Of a stretch of DNA of 64,000 nucleotides, positions 10,501-23,518 are shown in pieces. The notes beneath the pieces are model-generated. The model ran no database searches. It was not told the origin of the DNA and saw nothing but the letters and a program-made list of their open reading frames with translations. Each line of letters begins with the position of its first letter. Within the stretch, counting starts at the first letter, position 1. The stretch comes from Paramarasmius palmivorus (lineage: Eukaryota > Basidiomycota > Agaricomycetes > Agaricales > Marasmiaceae), in the NCBI GenBank assembly GCA_037176845.1, contig JAYKXP010000053.1, positions 124,001 through 188,000 on the forward strand, written 5' to 3'. The position numbers were made by a program, and so were the translations under genes.

Positions 10501-13500
10501 ACGCATCCTCGATCTTTCTTCACGAGGTTCGATCAGGCCCTCTCATTTGTTCCTCAATATGTTCCTGCATTAGCAGCCTATGTGGCATATCCCTCTCACT
10601 CTGAGGTAGTTCTCCTCTCAGTGAAGATACTCGCAATTCTGTCAAGGTCGAGTGCGTTTAGCAATTTGGCGACATCAACTGAACGAAGTGAAGAGTCCGA
10701 CAGGATACTGATGGGATATGTCCACGCCTTGGGGACAGAAACGACAGAGGACGTTACCATAGCAGAAACCATCGCGGAGCAGGTGACAGGTGCTGGCGCG
10801 CCAGACGTGGATGAAATGCCTGCTTCTCTTGAACAGGCGATCAGGGCTGCGATTCTTGACCTTCTTATCCAAAACACAGAGTCGAATCGACCATATCCCA
10901 ACTTTGCGCACTTCCTTCTGTTCGGTTCAACGAAGAGCGAACATGGCATTCAAGACCCTCATGCATTGGGCGCACAAAAAGCATGCATCCATGTCATTTT
11001 GGAATTGCTAAACATCGGCATCCCCACTCTGAAGGGCAAAGGCAAGGGCCGCCATCACGAGCTATCCAGTACTCCGTTATTTGCGCTCCTTCCTGCACTT
11101 GCGGAGCGATGTTATCATGTCGTTCACCAGTTGTGTGTGCACCCGAGGACATCCGCATTCACCATGCGCTATTTACGTACTAGAGAAGACTTTTTCGCTC
11201 GCCACTTAGCTGCCGTTCCCTCCCAAGTCCCCCAGAGATCTGAAGAACCTCCTTACATCCTCGTCCAATATCAGGATGGTGCTCGAGTCACAACAACAAC
11301 GGCCACCTTAAACTCCTTCCTGAGTTTGCGGTCATGGATTTTCAATCTGGTGGCGCTAGACTTACATGTTCTTACTAACAAGGGACAGCATGGGGCTGTG
11401 GCGGAGTTGCTCGACATCCTTTTCGGGAACGATTCGTCGATTGAAGAAGCTAATATATGGGAGGACGAAATCGCGCGCCCATTCCGGGAAGTTGGGCAGT
11501 CGCATTTACGCATCATAGAGTTCGTCCAGTCTCTGACATTCGATTGGTCGGACACGTTGGAAGTCCAAGCGGTAGAATTGCAATTCCTAGGGCAACTTAA
11601 CCTACTCTCTTGTGTACGCAGGGACTCTTCCGGCTGCGACATCATCGATCGTGGGGAGCTATTGTCCTTATTGACTACAGCTCGTCGTACCCTCTTTTCC
11701 CAGAACAGTATTGTCACCCCTGCGCAGGCAGAGCAACTCAACATCGAAACGAATTACATACTGGAGAGCTGTGCTGTAGAAAACCATCGGCGTCAGATTG
11801 TCCATGCCACCAGCACTGGGTTTGAAGCTTGGAGAAGGTTACTGGACACCACACTCACCAAATGCTTCGACCGTTTACCCCATGATCATCGCGAAAACAT
11901 GCTTTTCGACATCCTGCATGTCTTGCCACCCATTATCAACTCAGGTAGCATCCATGACTCAACGGCTGTGTTATTGTCCGAGGTGATTCTGTCTTCTATC
12001 ACCAAGTTGCGTGAAGATAGACGACACCAGATTATTCTGCAATCTGCTGGAGGCGATCCGGACTCTGGCGCTTTGCCAGCCGAACGGTTGTATGCCATTC
12101 TGAGAAGTATCCTGGAATGCATACTCAATAGCAACGGGGTAGAGCTGGTCCGTGGAAACCTATACGCTGCGCTTATCAATTACAACCACCTCATCTCTTC
12201 GTCAGCTGATCTCTCATCCATGCATAACGATTCAAAACTCGCCTTGACATGGTCTACCAAACGAGAGGACAGTCCCTTCGGTGATTCCATGGCTATCGTT
12301 CCTCATAAAAGCCAAAGTAGGACAAGACAAGGAGGATCTCACCTAATACAAACAAATAGTCTGAATCTCATGCAAGGCTCTCTTGAACGTCTTGTTGTCA
12401 CAATTGCTCGTGATGCAATCGACGGTACTGAAGTTTGGAGGACCGTTGCATTCATGGCGTTGGACTCGTTGGTGCTGCTATCTGCGTTGGACAAGAGCCA
12501 TCCCGTGCCGACATACCTTGTCCGACATGGGATTCTCTCCAACTTTGTACAGGGCTTGAACGAGTCCGACTTCCTATTACAGTCTGTGCTGAAGCCAGAT
12601 CCCGGTAAGGTTCCTTAATCCCACCTCTGTATATTACTGGCTAAACCGCGCTCGTAGATGATCTCAACCCATTATACGTTTACGAAGCGAAAATGTCGTT
12701 GTTCATTCGCATGGCACAGACGCGTCTTGGTGCGGAACGATTGCTGGAGACACGACTTATCCCTGCATTAGCCCAGTGCGACTATCTCGATGCTAGACCT
12801 GAAGCAGACTCTTCCTTCGTTGGTGAGTTTATCAGTTTCCGTCGTTGTCAAATCGCTAACAGTGTTTTTAGACCACGATACATTCCTACCCTCAGCTATC
12901 CAACGATATCATCAATTGTTCATGCCTAGCCTCCAGCTCGTCAACGCTCTTCTAGCCACTCTCGGCGCCAAACATGCCACAGCTTCCAACCAAGTTCTAG
13001 ACTTTTTGTCGCGCCACAGTGCTACGATAGTGATTCTCGTTAAGAATGAGACAGATGACCTCTCCCTCGCACTATTGGAAGAGGTTCATTTGATTGTGTC
13101 CCTCTGTGCCCAAGTCTTGCCTCTGGTCAGCCAAAACGAACTGGTAGGGCCGAAATCTGATTGTCGAAACTTCTCTCACCTGCACTTTACACAGATGTCT
13201 ACACACTCAGGATTTGGTGCCATCAACAGTGCCATCTTGTCTTTGTCAACTGGGTGTTTAGCTGGAGGCCCTTGGGTAGAACAGATACGGCCTCAAACAG
13301 ACACAGAAATTACAGATGCTAGTACTCCTGCCACAGGTGAGAAAATATTGACCCCTTTAGGCAATGTCCACTACTTAATTCGGTAATATAGGGTTTGGTC
13401 CCGAGACCAAGTTTGAAGCCAATGTTCGTCGAACGGAGAAGACATTGCGCAAAGCACTCGTTGCTTATGCAGGTGCTACGAGCGACTTCACTGGTTCGAT

Positions 13501-14427
13501 ATTTTATTTTATTTTTGCATATCTGTAGATTTTGCTGACCATTATCTCGACAGAACCGGAAATTAGCCCTGTGCTTTCGCCCATTTGCACATTATCGCGA
13601 CATGAGGAGAAGGGTCACTTCCTTGGTATGCCGGCGCCTTCCATTCGATCCCTTCCCCTAACATATTCCTTGTAGCAACTATACCAACGATTGGTGACGC
13701 CCTTGAGGCGCTGAGCACTCTCTGCAACGATCTAGCAGGGACTTTGCGGCAAATATCTGACATCTCAGCCGAGCTCGGTGCCAGAGCCCTCATCGCTGTG
13801 GACAACATTCAAGATGTAGGTTACCTCCATCTGGTCATAATCGACGTCTCATGTCTTTTTTCGGATACAGATTGTCGGTGATATCGACATTGATTTCATT
13901 CAAGACTTAGAAATCGACCAAAAACGAGCGCTCATCTGTCGCGAACTCGAGCGAATTGGGCAGGTTGCGAAAGGGGATGCAAGGTTGAGTATAAGTGAGT
14001 GATTAGTTCAAATAACTCTTTGTGACTGTTCTCATCGTCTGGCTATAGGTACCATTGAGATGCTGCTACTATTGTTGTGGAGGCATTTAGGTTTCTATGC
14101 TGATGACCAAAACCCCAAGAACCCCAATACGAACACATTTGCGGCGTCTGCTATGAGGTTCTTGGCTACACCAGATCCAGAAAGCCTCCGGCAAGACGTC
14201 GGCAAAAGACTTGGGCCCATTCTGCAGAGGCTTCAGTCGTTGGTTGTGGTGCGTGTTTCTTCCAATCTTCTAGATTTCGAAGACTAACTTGGTCTTACGC
14301 TCAGGATGATGAAAACCTCGCCGAAGAATGGCAAGCCAATCAAGCATACGTCGAAATAATGTGCCGACGTATTCGGGATTGTGCTGGGCTGCATGATGGT
14401 GAACAGATGGCTGACGACAATTCATGA
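7530..14427 (+). CDS. NUP192: Nuclear pore inner-ring scaffold nucleoporin Nup192/Nup205
   Basis: A very large alpha-solenoid protein of around 2,000 residues. It starts METISRLRAVLINALDNRG and has exons at 7530-7701, 7763-8215 and a 4.3 kb exon at 8264-12604. Several short exons to the stop at 14427 follow (next exon from 12658). Recognisable landmarks are LARLGWFSPNEVKVIVEWL near 8355, the domain start IALLYSFIGLLYSSLPEES near 9046, and the C-terminal helices ending near DDENLAEEWQANQAYVEIM. Nup192 is a core member of the inner-ring complex with Nic96, Nup188, Nup53 and Nup157/170, in the nuclear envelope. Protein length is close to human Nup205 (about 2,010). The upstream in-frame codons before 7530 contain no other ATG after the probable leader intron. 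It ends only 104 bp from the SFT2 stop, tail-to-tail. Confidence 0.9.
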
Positions 14428-14531
14428 TGTCGATGATTTCAAGAACTGCCTAGGATATTATGTTGTACATTGAAGGTTTCCTCTCCAAAATTCCCGTGAT
14501 ATATAGTATAATATCATACATTCTCTGCTTT

Positions 14532-15461
14532 CTACCGAGGTAAAAGGCTGCCTGCTCCACGTAGAGCGAGAGATCCTCCCATTCTGAGGGTTTGTGTTCC
14601 GCCGGGGAAGTAGGCGAGAACGTAAGCTACGAGAGCTACAATCTGGTAGTGAGATTTGTTAGTCGGGGGGGTTCGGAGTAGCGAAGGTGTGCATACCTGC
14701 ACAATACCACTAATTAATGAGCCGAAGAATGAATGTAGCTAGCGGAGAATTGAATCAGGGTCAAAGCAGGATGGTAGGTGAGAAGCGTGCTCACTCCGAG
14801 GGAGAAATAGAGCGTGAGTCCAAGACTTGTAAAGTAGATGAATGTGAATGGAAGTCGTTCTTTCGAGACCAAATGTTTGATATGGTTTATAGGACCTATC
14901 AAAACGGAGAAGCTAGACAACAGTATGAGATAGAGCTAGTGTATAAGGCGAATGACACGTACCCAAGCATGACCAACAAACTGCCCAAGCTGCGGAGTAA
15001 CGAATTCAGTGGGTTTTGCATATCTTCAATCAGAGCTCCTTCACCTGAAAGCCAAGGCAAACTTGGATGGTCTATGTTCAAAGCAGTTCAGCATACGAAC
15101 TCTAGATAGTGCCGCTACATACCGCATCATCGTCAAAAATGCGACGAAGAAGCAGACTACTGCTCCTATCAGACACGCCCCGAACCCCAGTAGTCTACAA
15201 GTCTCTTTAGTTGACATCTTTCCCGAAAGTAACCACACAGCACCTCTCCCATCTAGACAGAGCGAACCAAGCTTCATCTTCATTTGACCGTTCACTGGAC
15301 CGAAGAGGGATATAGTCGCCAGCTATTGTATTATAAAACCGAGAAAATGCATTCCCGGACTGTGCAGGTGGTTGAGTTTGTCGGGAGTCGTCTGTAGCGC
15401 CTCTTGACCAGGCGAATTGGGAGAGATTGTTGCGGAAATTCTGTTCAGTCGTTGGAGGCAT
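14532..15461 (-). CDS. SFT2: Sft2-like Golgi vesicle transport membrane protein
   Basis: A small multi-exon tetraspanning protein of the Got1/Sft2 family, which helps vesicles from endosomes fuse with the Golgi. It starts MPPTTEQNFRNNLSQF at 15461. The conserved cytosolic motif IPLRSSERSNEDEAWFALS is followed by a splice to RLLGFGACLIGAVVCFFVAF (first membrane segment), then RPSKFALAF and SLGSLLVMLG. Next is FSVLIGPINHIKHLVSKER with LPFTFIYFTSLGLTLYFSLG, and a last exon IVALVAYVLAYFPGG. The stop is at 14532. The family hallmark GPxxHxKHLxSKxRLPFT is fully present. Its 3' end faces NUP192, so their 3' untranslated regions probably overlap or abut. Confidence 0.9.
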
Positions 15462-17675
15462 TGATGACTGGGGAAGAGAAGGAATGAGATGACGTTGTTT
15501 ACTCGGCTGCAACCGCGGCGCGTACTGCTCTGTTCTGTTGTTAACCACGACCTCACCTAAACTAAACCCTGTTGTCCCGTCCAGGGAGAGAACAGGGATT
15601 CAAATTATCCCGGCCACCTAGTTCAAAGGCCCGTAGGTATACCTTTTGCGATTCTTGACTAGGGGTTTTCATTATCAGTGAGCGCAATTTATTCATGTAC
15701 TAAGTACTTCTTGCGCGTCACATAGGAATATCGGTCACCACAGTCACAGGCCTAAGTTGAACTGGACCCAGGATTTTCTTTCGTTACCTCTAGGCACAGT
15801 GAGAGGCTCGCGAGGATTCTTGAACTTCCATCGGTGTCTCATTGCGCTCGGGAGCGTCAGCTGCAGTGTATGTTTCGTTTGTACCACTTCTCTTCGACCG
15901 AATGTCTAAAAAGGCCAGGATAGTAAACTCACACACGGCAGCGATCATCTTCATGCGAGCGTCCTCGGTGGTGTAGTACTTGGTGGGCGCTTCAGCAAAA
16001 TTTTCCTTCTGTTCGTCGGCGTTCTGGTTGTAGTTGACCCTCTTCCTCTTCCAATCCTCTTCGCAACTCGTGTTATCTCAGGATCATCGCCTTACAGCTA
16101 GTAACGATTCTAAAGGTACCGAACACGTTCTATTACCGAGGACCATCTGTTCACACGTTTCCAAATGATTCTGAAGAGTGCTGTATATGATGTCCTAGTA
16201 AAGCCTTGCAAGGGGCCAAATGCCGGGTGCTTACTAGCTTTGGGACATGAGGTGATGGCACTTACTACTCAGGGATAGTTCGCTATCGAGGATTCTGGCG
16301 GCACGCGACTCTCAGGGTTGGCATTGGGCAAAGGTTGACCAGACTTGGGCGTATTTCCCGGAGCACCAATAAAGCATTTTCGTCTCACAGGGATAACAAT
16401 CCCCAAAGGTCCACGGGGCTGCCCCGTTGTATCGCATTCCTTCTACCCAAAAATTTAGCCTGAAGCCGAACACAACTGCCACATAGTCTATACAACAGCA
16501 AACACTTGTATATTGACACGCTTGTCTTGGGGGCACGACGGTACGTGTTCTCTGATTCGACGCACTCGGAGTTGAGTCCGACAAACAAAAGATGACTGGA
16601 GAAGATTGAGCCCGTTCCGCTGTTATTTACTAACATTATAGTTGCATTTATACAGCGTCCACCGGCTCGTTCCATGATTGACTTTGGTGGAAGATAGACA
16701 TCGAATCTGAGCTCTCGCGTGTCCACACCATCACAGATGTGATCAATGTGGCGCGAGAAATTGTACAAAGCAGTCTTAATCTCGGTGCATCAGAGTGTAT
16801 TACTATTTGTACAGGGTTATACTTACGGGTTTTGCCCATACGCCTGGCCCTTACGTTTGTCACTCGAATGGACGGAAAAACACTCCAATCTTCATTCGGA
16901 AATCTCCAGATCACGATCCGAACCTATACAATAAGCCGTGTAGCTCAAGAAGACAGCGGTATCGGGTTTGATGAGGCCTGGTGGTCGAGTATTGCATGCT
17001 ATGACATTGTGGGTCGCAGTTAGTGGCGTGCTATCACTGGTACCCAGGAAAGAGCAAGAGGCTGCAGTGCATTGACCCAGGGATGTAACACTAATTTCTA
17101 CAAGTTACGTTTGCAAAATTCACTCAAATGGACAGAGTGGACTCGGAGCACCGTTGGACGGGCAAAAACCCATATAACCCTCTACAAACACACTCTATTG
17201 CTTGAGCCACGAAGATACTATTTTGGTCAGGGTACCAGTCTGATCATAAACCAGATCCCCTCTCTCACCAGTCCTGTCAGGGGTGAGATAGCAATCAGCG
17301 TTCGAGGAATGTGCACGGAAACTGCCGGTTAGTTGGCTTCGGAAATGGTTAACCGTGACTAGAATTGTCCGTGCTTAAGATCTGAACAAAGTGGCTGTAT
17401 GAGGTTCGTATATGGTTTATGTCGGATAAGCTCATGAAAATGACATATGTTATTGAACAGCACTGTAGACAGTTATAATGGCAGTGTCAGCCTTCAGGCA
17501 ACTCAGACGAGCTCTACACTTCCAGTCCTCTTATTTACGAGCCCTTGAGTGAGTCGCATTCCCAGTATCGAAATCTGAGCGTCCTGAAGGGCGTCCTAGA
17601 TCATGACGAGCGTCCCGGGTGGTATCAATCAGCGCTATGATACGAAGAGCAAACATGGTGAGCAAATACCAGTGA
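15462..17675. other. Gene-poor region with one unassigned coding-like stretch
   Basis: Two kilobases without a recognised gene. Open frames on either strand (for example 16385-16768 minus and 16739-17023 plus) are short and have no family features or splice pattern. The exception is the stretch at 15790-16077 on the minus strand, described separately. Sequence near 15560-15610 and 16120-16330 shows nothing I can name. Confidence 0.4.
15790..16077 (-). other. Possible coding exon(s) of an unrecognised small protein
   Basis: On the minus strand a frame runs open for about 96 codons with biased, gene-like codon use. It reads CEEDWKRKRVNYNQNADEQ, then APTKYYTTEDARMKMIAA, and after a possible GTGAGT...GCAG intron (about 15928 down to 15862) ends ADAPERNETPMEVQESS. 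The composition is charged and soluble. I find no start codon in a convincing context upstream, so a first exon may lie near 16100-16300, or this may be the remains of a gene. I do not recognise the family. Confidence 0.25.
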
Positions 17676-18122
17676 GCTGGCCCTCCTAGAGTCCCCATTA
17701 AAGAACCACGCATAGGATGCTACTACTGCTGGGAAAACTATCCCAGAGGATGCGGGAATCCGGGATGTTCGTTCCTCGCAGACCAGGGGGCCCCCTCTGA
17801 CTTCCGGTTGGAAGTGAGCACCTCTTCGAAGCTCAAGGCCACGAGGTCCCGTCGTAAAAAAGAGGCCCGATTCTTTTGCGATATTCCAGGATGTCAGTCC
17901 TCTGGGTTCACACAGAAACACAACCTAAAGAGTGAGGCGCCTATTCTCTCCATGGTGTTCGGGGTTGACAAGCACCTGGGTGCAGATCACATCAACGCAC
18001 ACTATGGGATAAAGCAACACGTATGTCCGACATGCGACACGGCTTTTGTGACGGCCTGGGACCTCAAACGCCATCGTTTGGCGAAGCGTCACTCAGACTG
18101 CGTTAGGAAAATTAGGCCATAA
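17676..18122 (+). CDS. Small C2H2 zinc-finger protein (5' end not resolved)
   Basis: The frame is open from 17676 and ends at the stop 18120-18122. It carries FFCDIPGCQSSGFTQKHNLK, a GTGAGG...GTGCAG intron (about 17931-17985), then NHINAHYGIKQHVCPTCDTAF and VTAWDLKRHRLAKRH. The splice restores one complete C2H2 finger (C-x4-C, H-x3-H) followed by a second (C-x2-C, H-x4-H). Upstream in the same frame is a cysteine-rich run GCYYCWENYPRGCGNPGC, which may be a further metal site, then a serine/lysine/arginine linker. No ATG is present in this part, so a 5' exon is missing from the model. A nuclear DNA-binding role is likely from the fold alone. Confidence 0.55.
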   Translation, partial: AGPPRVPIKEPRIGCYYCWENYPRGCGNPGCSFLADQGAPSDFRLEVSTSSKLKATRSRRKKEARFFCDIPGCQSSGFTQKHNLKSEAPILSMVFGVDKHLGADHINAHYGIKQHVCPTCDTAFVTAWDLKRHRLAKRHSDCVRKIRP

Positions 18123-19245
18123 AAGACATACAGGTTCATGGTTTGCATAGGCGCCAGGGATATGTAAAACCCATCTGGTTATGGTCTCTAGAAATTTTCA
18201 GAAATCAATCATCAGTGGCAGAACACTAGTCCACTAGTCCACGATAGTCCTGCGGAAGACGCACGACCGTGTAGATGGAGTGGTTTTGACGCCTAGCCTG
18301 TTTTCCTGGACTCCCGTGATTCATTTACCGGTGGTTGTAGTAAGCTAATAGCACGAAAGCTTCAGGGTAGCCAGAGGCTGATTATAGAAGTACTGCTTAG
18401 GAAGGAACACTGAAACTGTTCGGACGATAGCCGTGCGAGCTTCCCACATCAGTAAGTTAGAACATTGTTCAAATAGGTCGCTTCCTTGGGATCGGTGACA
18501 TCTTCCATCAGGGAACATAATGGTAGCGGCACCGCTGTGAATTACCCACAGATTTAACCCGAAAAAAAGAGGCTATCGTTATTGAGGAACACCGATTGAA
18601 AACTTGTACCTTCAGTATTCTTGCCTTTCACGAGAACCTCGCTCACTTCCGTGGCCTCTTCAAGACCGAGCAAACACTCGAGAAGTAATGATCGTGTTTC
18701 CCAGTTACTGATGCGGTCCCAAGCGCGTACTACTCTGCAAATCACTTCAGATCTCCGATGTTTCTTCCAACAAATATTGGAGTCGAAGACACGAGCTCCG
18801 TCATGAACGGCCCTACCATTGATATTCATAGGATAGAATGTTTGGGTGCTAATCAGTGAGGCATGAGAACTGGCGTGGAGTGACGCACCTCTCAGTTCAG
18901 TCATTCCAAAGCCGTTCTGTGATCGTTGTGCCAGTTGAGGAGCATCATTCGAAAAGAATAGGCTCAATTAAAAAAATAGTACATATGCTACTTGACGATT
19001 TTTGCTTGAAGTCGACATGAGTCTTTCTGTGCTCAAATAGTCCCTTGAATGTATTGATGTCGAGTATCTTGACTTTAGAGAGGGCAGAGACGCAAGATAG
19101 AGAGTGTACGGTAGTTGAGAGAATACGAAATTCGAATTCCCTTTGTTGACAGGAGCACCGTGAGAAAACTTGCCTTGCTCGTCATCGTCAGGCGCAACGA
19201 GCACGCGTACGTCCATGCTGCCTATGTCAACGTCGACTCTCTAAC
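18123..19245. other. Intergenic, no recognised gene
   Basis: The longest frame (18554-18967, minus) has no known motif and no upstream promoter or splice support. A short direct repeat of the type CTAGTCCA occurs near 18227-18242. The last few hundred bases serve as the promoter of the dynactin gene. Confidence 0.4.
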
Positions 19246-22200
19246 ATGTCCACGACCGACCCTCCACTTGGTTCAATCATCGACCTTCCCATTGGTCGCG
19301 GCGTCGTTCGTTTCAGTGGTCCTACCCAGTTCAAGCCAGGCAAATGGATTGGCGTCGAATTAAAGGAACCTAATGGGAAGAATGATGGTTCTATCGATGG
19401 TGTACAATACTTTAGCTGCCGGATGGGATATGGTGTATTCGTGAGGGGTAGCCAGGTCAAGGCAATCGTAGGGAACGAAAGGGACGAGAAGAAGACCTTG
19501 CCTACCCCATCCACGCCTGTAAAGCGACCCAGCCTCGGCGGAGGTCACAAACGGACGAATTCTGGCGCAGGAGCTGGATTATTACGGGCGAATTCCAACA
19601 TCTCAGTCACAACACGGACAGCTTCACCTTCATCTTCTTCAGCTCGTTCTGCGAGTCCTTCGAAACCCACTACTCCTTTGGCTTCGTCGAGAATTAACCG
19701 ACTTGGTCAGGCATCGCCGACAAAGAAATCTTTTGCGTCGGGATCTTCTCCGTCGCTACACCAACCTCGAAGAAGTATTTCTTTGCGTTCCAGCCCGTTA
19801 CAACAGGATACACCGTCTAGGACAGAATCTCCCACAGTAAACGGAGCAAGGAGAGTGTCTTCACCTCTCGCTCAGCCAAGTCCACAAAGTACACCCTCTA
19901 GAGAACCGCCACCACAACCTGCACATCCGCCACCGCCACCACAAATCCATACAACACCCCCTGCACCTCATCCGATCGTAGATGACAGCGAACTTCAAGA
20001 GCTGCGCATCAAAATCCGTGTTCTTGAAGCCAAGCGTGCTGACGATGCACAGCACATACGGGAACTAGAAACTCGTCTTTCCGATGCAGAATCTTTTGTT
20101 TCACTCCGTCCAAAGCTCCAAGCCAAACTACAATCTCTACAAACCGAGCTCAGCGCCACGAAACGTCAATTAGCCGATGCTGAACAGCTGGGCAAAGTAG
20201 GCGATGAAAGATTTGTGGACATGGAAGAAAGGTTGGAGATGGCTATGTTGGATAAGGAAGTGGCAGAGGAAAAGGCAGAGTTGGCTAGTGCCGAGGTGGA
20301 CGAGCTGCGTGAACGCGTAGCTGCACTTGAAGTGGAAGTGGAAGTTCTGCACGAGGAACGTGAATTGATAGAGGAGGATAATCGCGTCGAGCGACCGGAT
20401 AAGGGTTCTCTCGAATACGTACAGCTCGAAAAGCAGAATGAAAGGTTGAAGGAAGCTCTCATGCGGTTACGGGACATATCCAACGAGACGGAGGTGGAAC
20501 AAAGACATCGGATTGCAGAGATGGAGAAGGACGTGGAAAGGACAGAAGCGCTGCAGGCGGAGTATCAGACTCTGCAGATCAAGCTTGTAAACGCGGAAAC
20601 ACAAGTGGAAGATCTCAAGCTACAGTTAGACGATGCGTTAGGCGCAGAGGACTTGCTCGTGCAACTCACGGAGAGAAATCTCCAGCTGGGAGAGGTGCGT
20701 TCTTTTGGACGTTGCTGTAACCATAACTAATGTCTCTTGCAGAAAATCGAAGAGATGCGCATTACAATCGAAGACCTGGAAGCGTTGAAAGAGCTCTCGG
20801 ACGAATTGGAAGAGAACCACGTTGAGACTGAAAAGGCTTTACATGAAGATATCCGTGGGTGATGCTCACTTCCTTCAGACAACTTTGACTCAGATTTCTT
20901 TCAGAATCACGGGAAATTCAAATCCACAACCTTCAGTCCAAGATTACCTCCCTCGAAGAGTCGTGTCAAGATTACGAGCATACCATAGCTCAATTCCGCG
21001 ACCTAGTCCTCCAATTACAGTCCGAGCTCGAAACCCTTCGCACAACCACCGCCACAGCCCAATCCGAATCTCAAACCGCCACTTCTCAAACTGCTGCGGT
21101 TCTGTCGCTCAATATGAAGCTGCAGAGCACGGCGGTGAAGAATCAAGCAAGGATGATTGAGATGGAATGCACGAAGATCGAGAGCAGAGAGAGGGGCGAG
21201 CTATTGGGTATCGTCTGGGTAGGTGTTTTCCTTTGCTCTCTCTAGTAGTCGGGCCCCACTGACGCGAACCAGCCTTACCTTCCCCAACCATACCTAGATA
21301 CTGACATCGACGCGACCAACGCCTACCTATACTTTGCGCGTATGGCAGCAAAGGTCGAACTAATTAATGCTGTCACGGCGCAAGCTCATAACCTTCCCGA
21401 CTCCCTCCTGGAGGAAAACAGCAAGGTTTCCGAAGTGATGGTTGGTATCTGTGACATGCGTACTCGGTTGTCCTCGTTGGGTGTCTTGTGCAGACGTTTC
21501 GCGGCGATCTTGAGGTGCTGTGATGCGGAGAGGTTTTTGGATGTTGGAAAGGTGTATCAAGAAATTTCACCACTGGAGAAGCGAGTGGATATGCATATCG
21601 ATCTTTTAAGGAGAGACGAGTTCAGAGCAGGGGAATGTGTTGCTGATGTTGCCAAGTAAGCGCCGGTTTCCTCCTGCCACGTTTCCAGTCGATGCTGATG
21701 GCGGATGCCAAAGGATCCACGCACAGTTCACACATCTCTCAGAGCTCTACTTTAGTGGCTTCCCTTACGATCTGGGCGAACGCCAGCTAGGGTATGTCGC
21801 TTCGTTCGATCTGGATTTGGATATATTCGCTGCCAGTGTGGGACTTGTGAGGAGCTTGGTAGAAGGGCTTGTCAAGGATAAGGAGGAGGATCCAGGTATG
21901 TTTTACTTTTTGCAAGATGAATTTGGTGGGTCGGTGTTGATTAAGGACAGACGTCGTACTGGATATGGGTGGCTTTGATATCAACACCGAATTGTTTGAG
22001 CCCTTGGGAATGTTGTTGGGCAAGGGTAAAAGCGCGAAGGCCGTATCAAGGTGCGTTGATACTGTTGTCTCCTTCGTCACTATACTCAATCGTCCCAGGA
22101 AACTGATCAAGAGACTCGAAGAGCTCACCAAGGACTCCTCGGCGCTTAAGGAGCACTTGTTGCCTTTGATGGAAGGGCTAAGTAACAAGGTTGGAGATTT

Positions 22201-23518
22201 GGTCAACTTTGGTATCTCGGTAAGCACATGCACCTCGGTCATCAACTCATCCAGGACTTATCAGAACACAGCTCGCACAACAAACTATCAAACACGTCGG
22301 CGATGCTCGATCCGGGAGCTCACCATTCCAACTCACGACAATCCTATCTACAGCAAAGGAACTCGCCAGTGGAAATACAAACTACAAGCCAGGAACTTTG
22401 TGGTGGGAAGCGGTGGCTGAGACGATAACCCAACTCATTCAAGAAGGTGGTAAGTTGGGTGCTGGGGTTGGTGGTGAGAATGTCATCAAGAGTGCGTTTC
22501 GCGTCTTTCTCTATCGTTTGGAGTAATTCTCATGATCAATACAGTCAATGGCATCCCACCATGGCAGACACGCCTGGAGATTATCAAGGCATCCCTTGCT
22601 GTGAACCTCGAAGCAGAGCACAAAGTTTCTCAACTCTCGGATGAAATTCAGGGACTTGTTAGGTCCCTCAAGTCCAAGGATCAGAGTATACAAGAGTACC
22701 GAGTCAAGATTGAGATGCAGGAGCGGAGAATGGAGACGGCAAAGAAGCAAGGAGAACTTGTGGCAGAATTGGAGAGGGAGCTTGAGGAGAAGAGAAAGCA
22801 GGAGAAGGATTATGTGGAAGCTCAAGAGATGACGCAGGAAGAAAACGATACTCTAAGGAAAGAAGTGGCAAGGTTAACGGCGTTGGCCGAGGGTAAGGGA
22901 GATGCGAATAGATGTAAGTCTCTTGCCCTTCTCTTCGGGTCAGCTGCTAATCTAGCTGTGACAGCAACTGGTGCACCAACAGCGGAAGCAGACGCGCCTG
23001 TTGTAGTCGAAAACTTGGAACAAGGCTATTTGATCGAGCAGGTGCCTACGGTTTTCTTACAAGTTATAACATTACTCTCTAACACGATAACGTCGTTTCA
23101 GAACGAGTGTCTACGGTCTACGATCAGGTTCCTGCGGATGGAGAACATACATCTCAAGGGCCACGACCTACTCAAAGAAATCGAGGCTCTACCACCACTT
23201 CACCCACCTCGAAGCCCAACTCCTTCCCTTACCCCCGACAGTGGTCCGGATACAGACGAAGACGACGACGAAAGACCAAAGACACCCAAGCAGCTAACGT
23301 TACGAGATTTGGCCACCGAGACCAAATTACTCTACCGGGATGTGATTAAGTTTTCTGCAGAACCCAAGGTGGTAGATCTTTCGCTTCGGAAGAGAGGTGC
23401 TGGATGGGTTCCGAAGAAAAAGATGCCAGCTCAACAGGTGTTGGACAGGAAGCTGGAAATGGAGCGATTAGGGAGGAGAGTGAAGGGGTTGGTTGAGAAG
23501 GCAAGTGGCCTGCGATAG
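19246..23518 (+). CDS. Dynactin large subunit p150Glued (CAP-Gly protein)
   Basis: The protein starts MSTTDPPLGSIIDLPIGRG and carries an N-terminal CAP-Gly domain (about residues 8-75) with GKWIGVELKEPNGKNDGSI and a final GYGVFVRGSQVK. CAP-Gly domains bind the EEY/F tails of microtubules and EB1. A serine/proline/arginine-rich basic region follows (about 85-245), then a long coiled coil from about residue 246. After several introns of about 50-60 nt comes the dynactin-specific domain (near 21270-22560). A second coiled coil and a C-terminal segment ending VEKASGLR, stop at 23516-23518, follow. Total length is about 1,250 residues, as expected for p150Glued (fungal Nip100/Ro-3). It links dynein to cargo and microtubule plus ends, needed for nuclear migration in hyphae. 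The first donor is at 20696 (GTGCGT). Confidence 0.9.

Noticed and set aside
15580..15640. A tRNA-like arrangement near GGGATTCAAATTATCCC
   Set aside because: It has no acceptor stem or D-arm around it and does not fold as a tRNA.
18554..18967. A 137-codon minus-strand frame as a gene
   Set aside because: No family likeness, no promoter, no splice support and no repeated block elsewhere.
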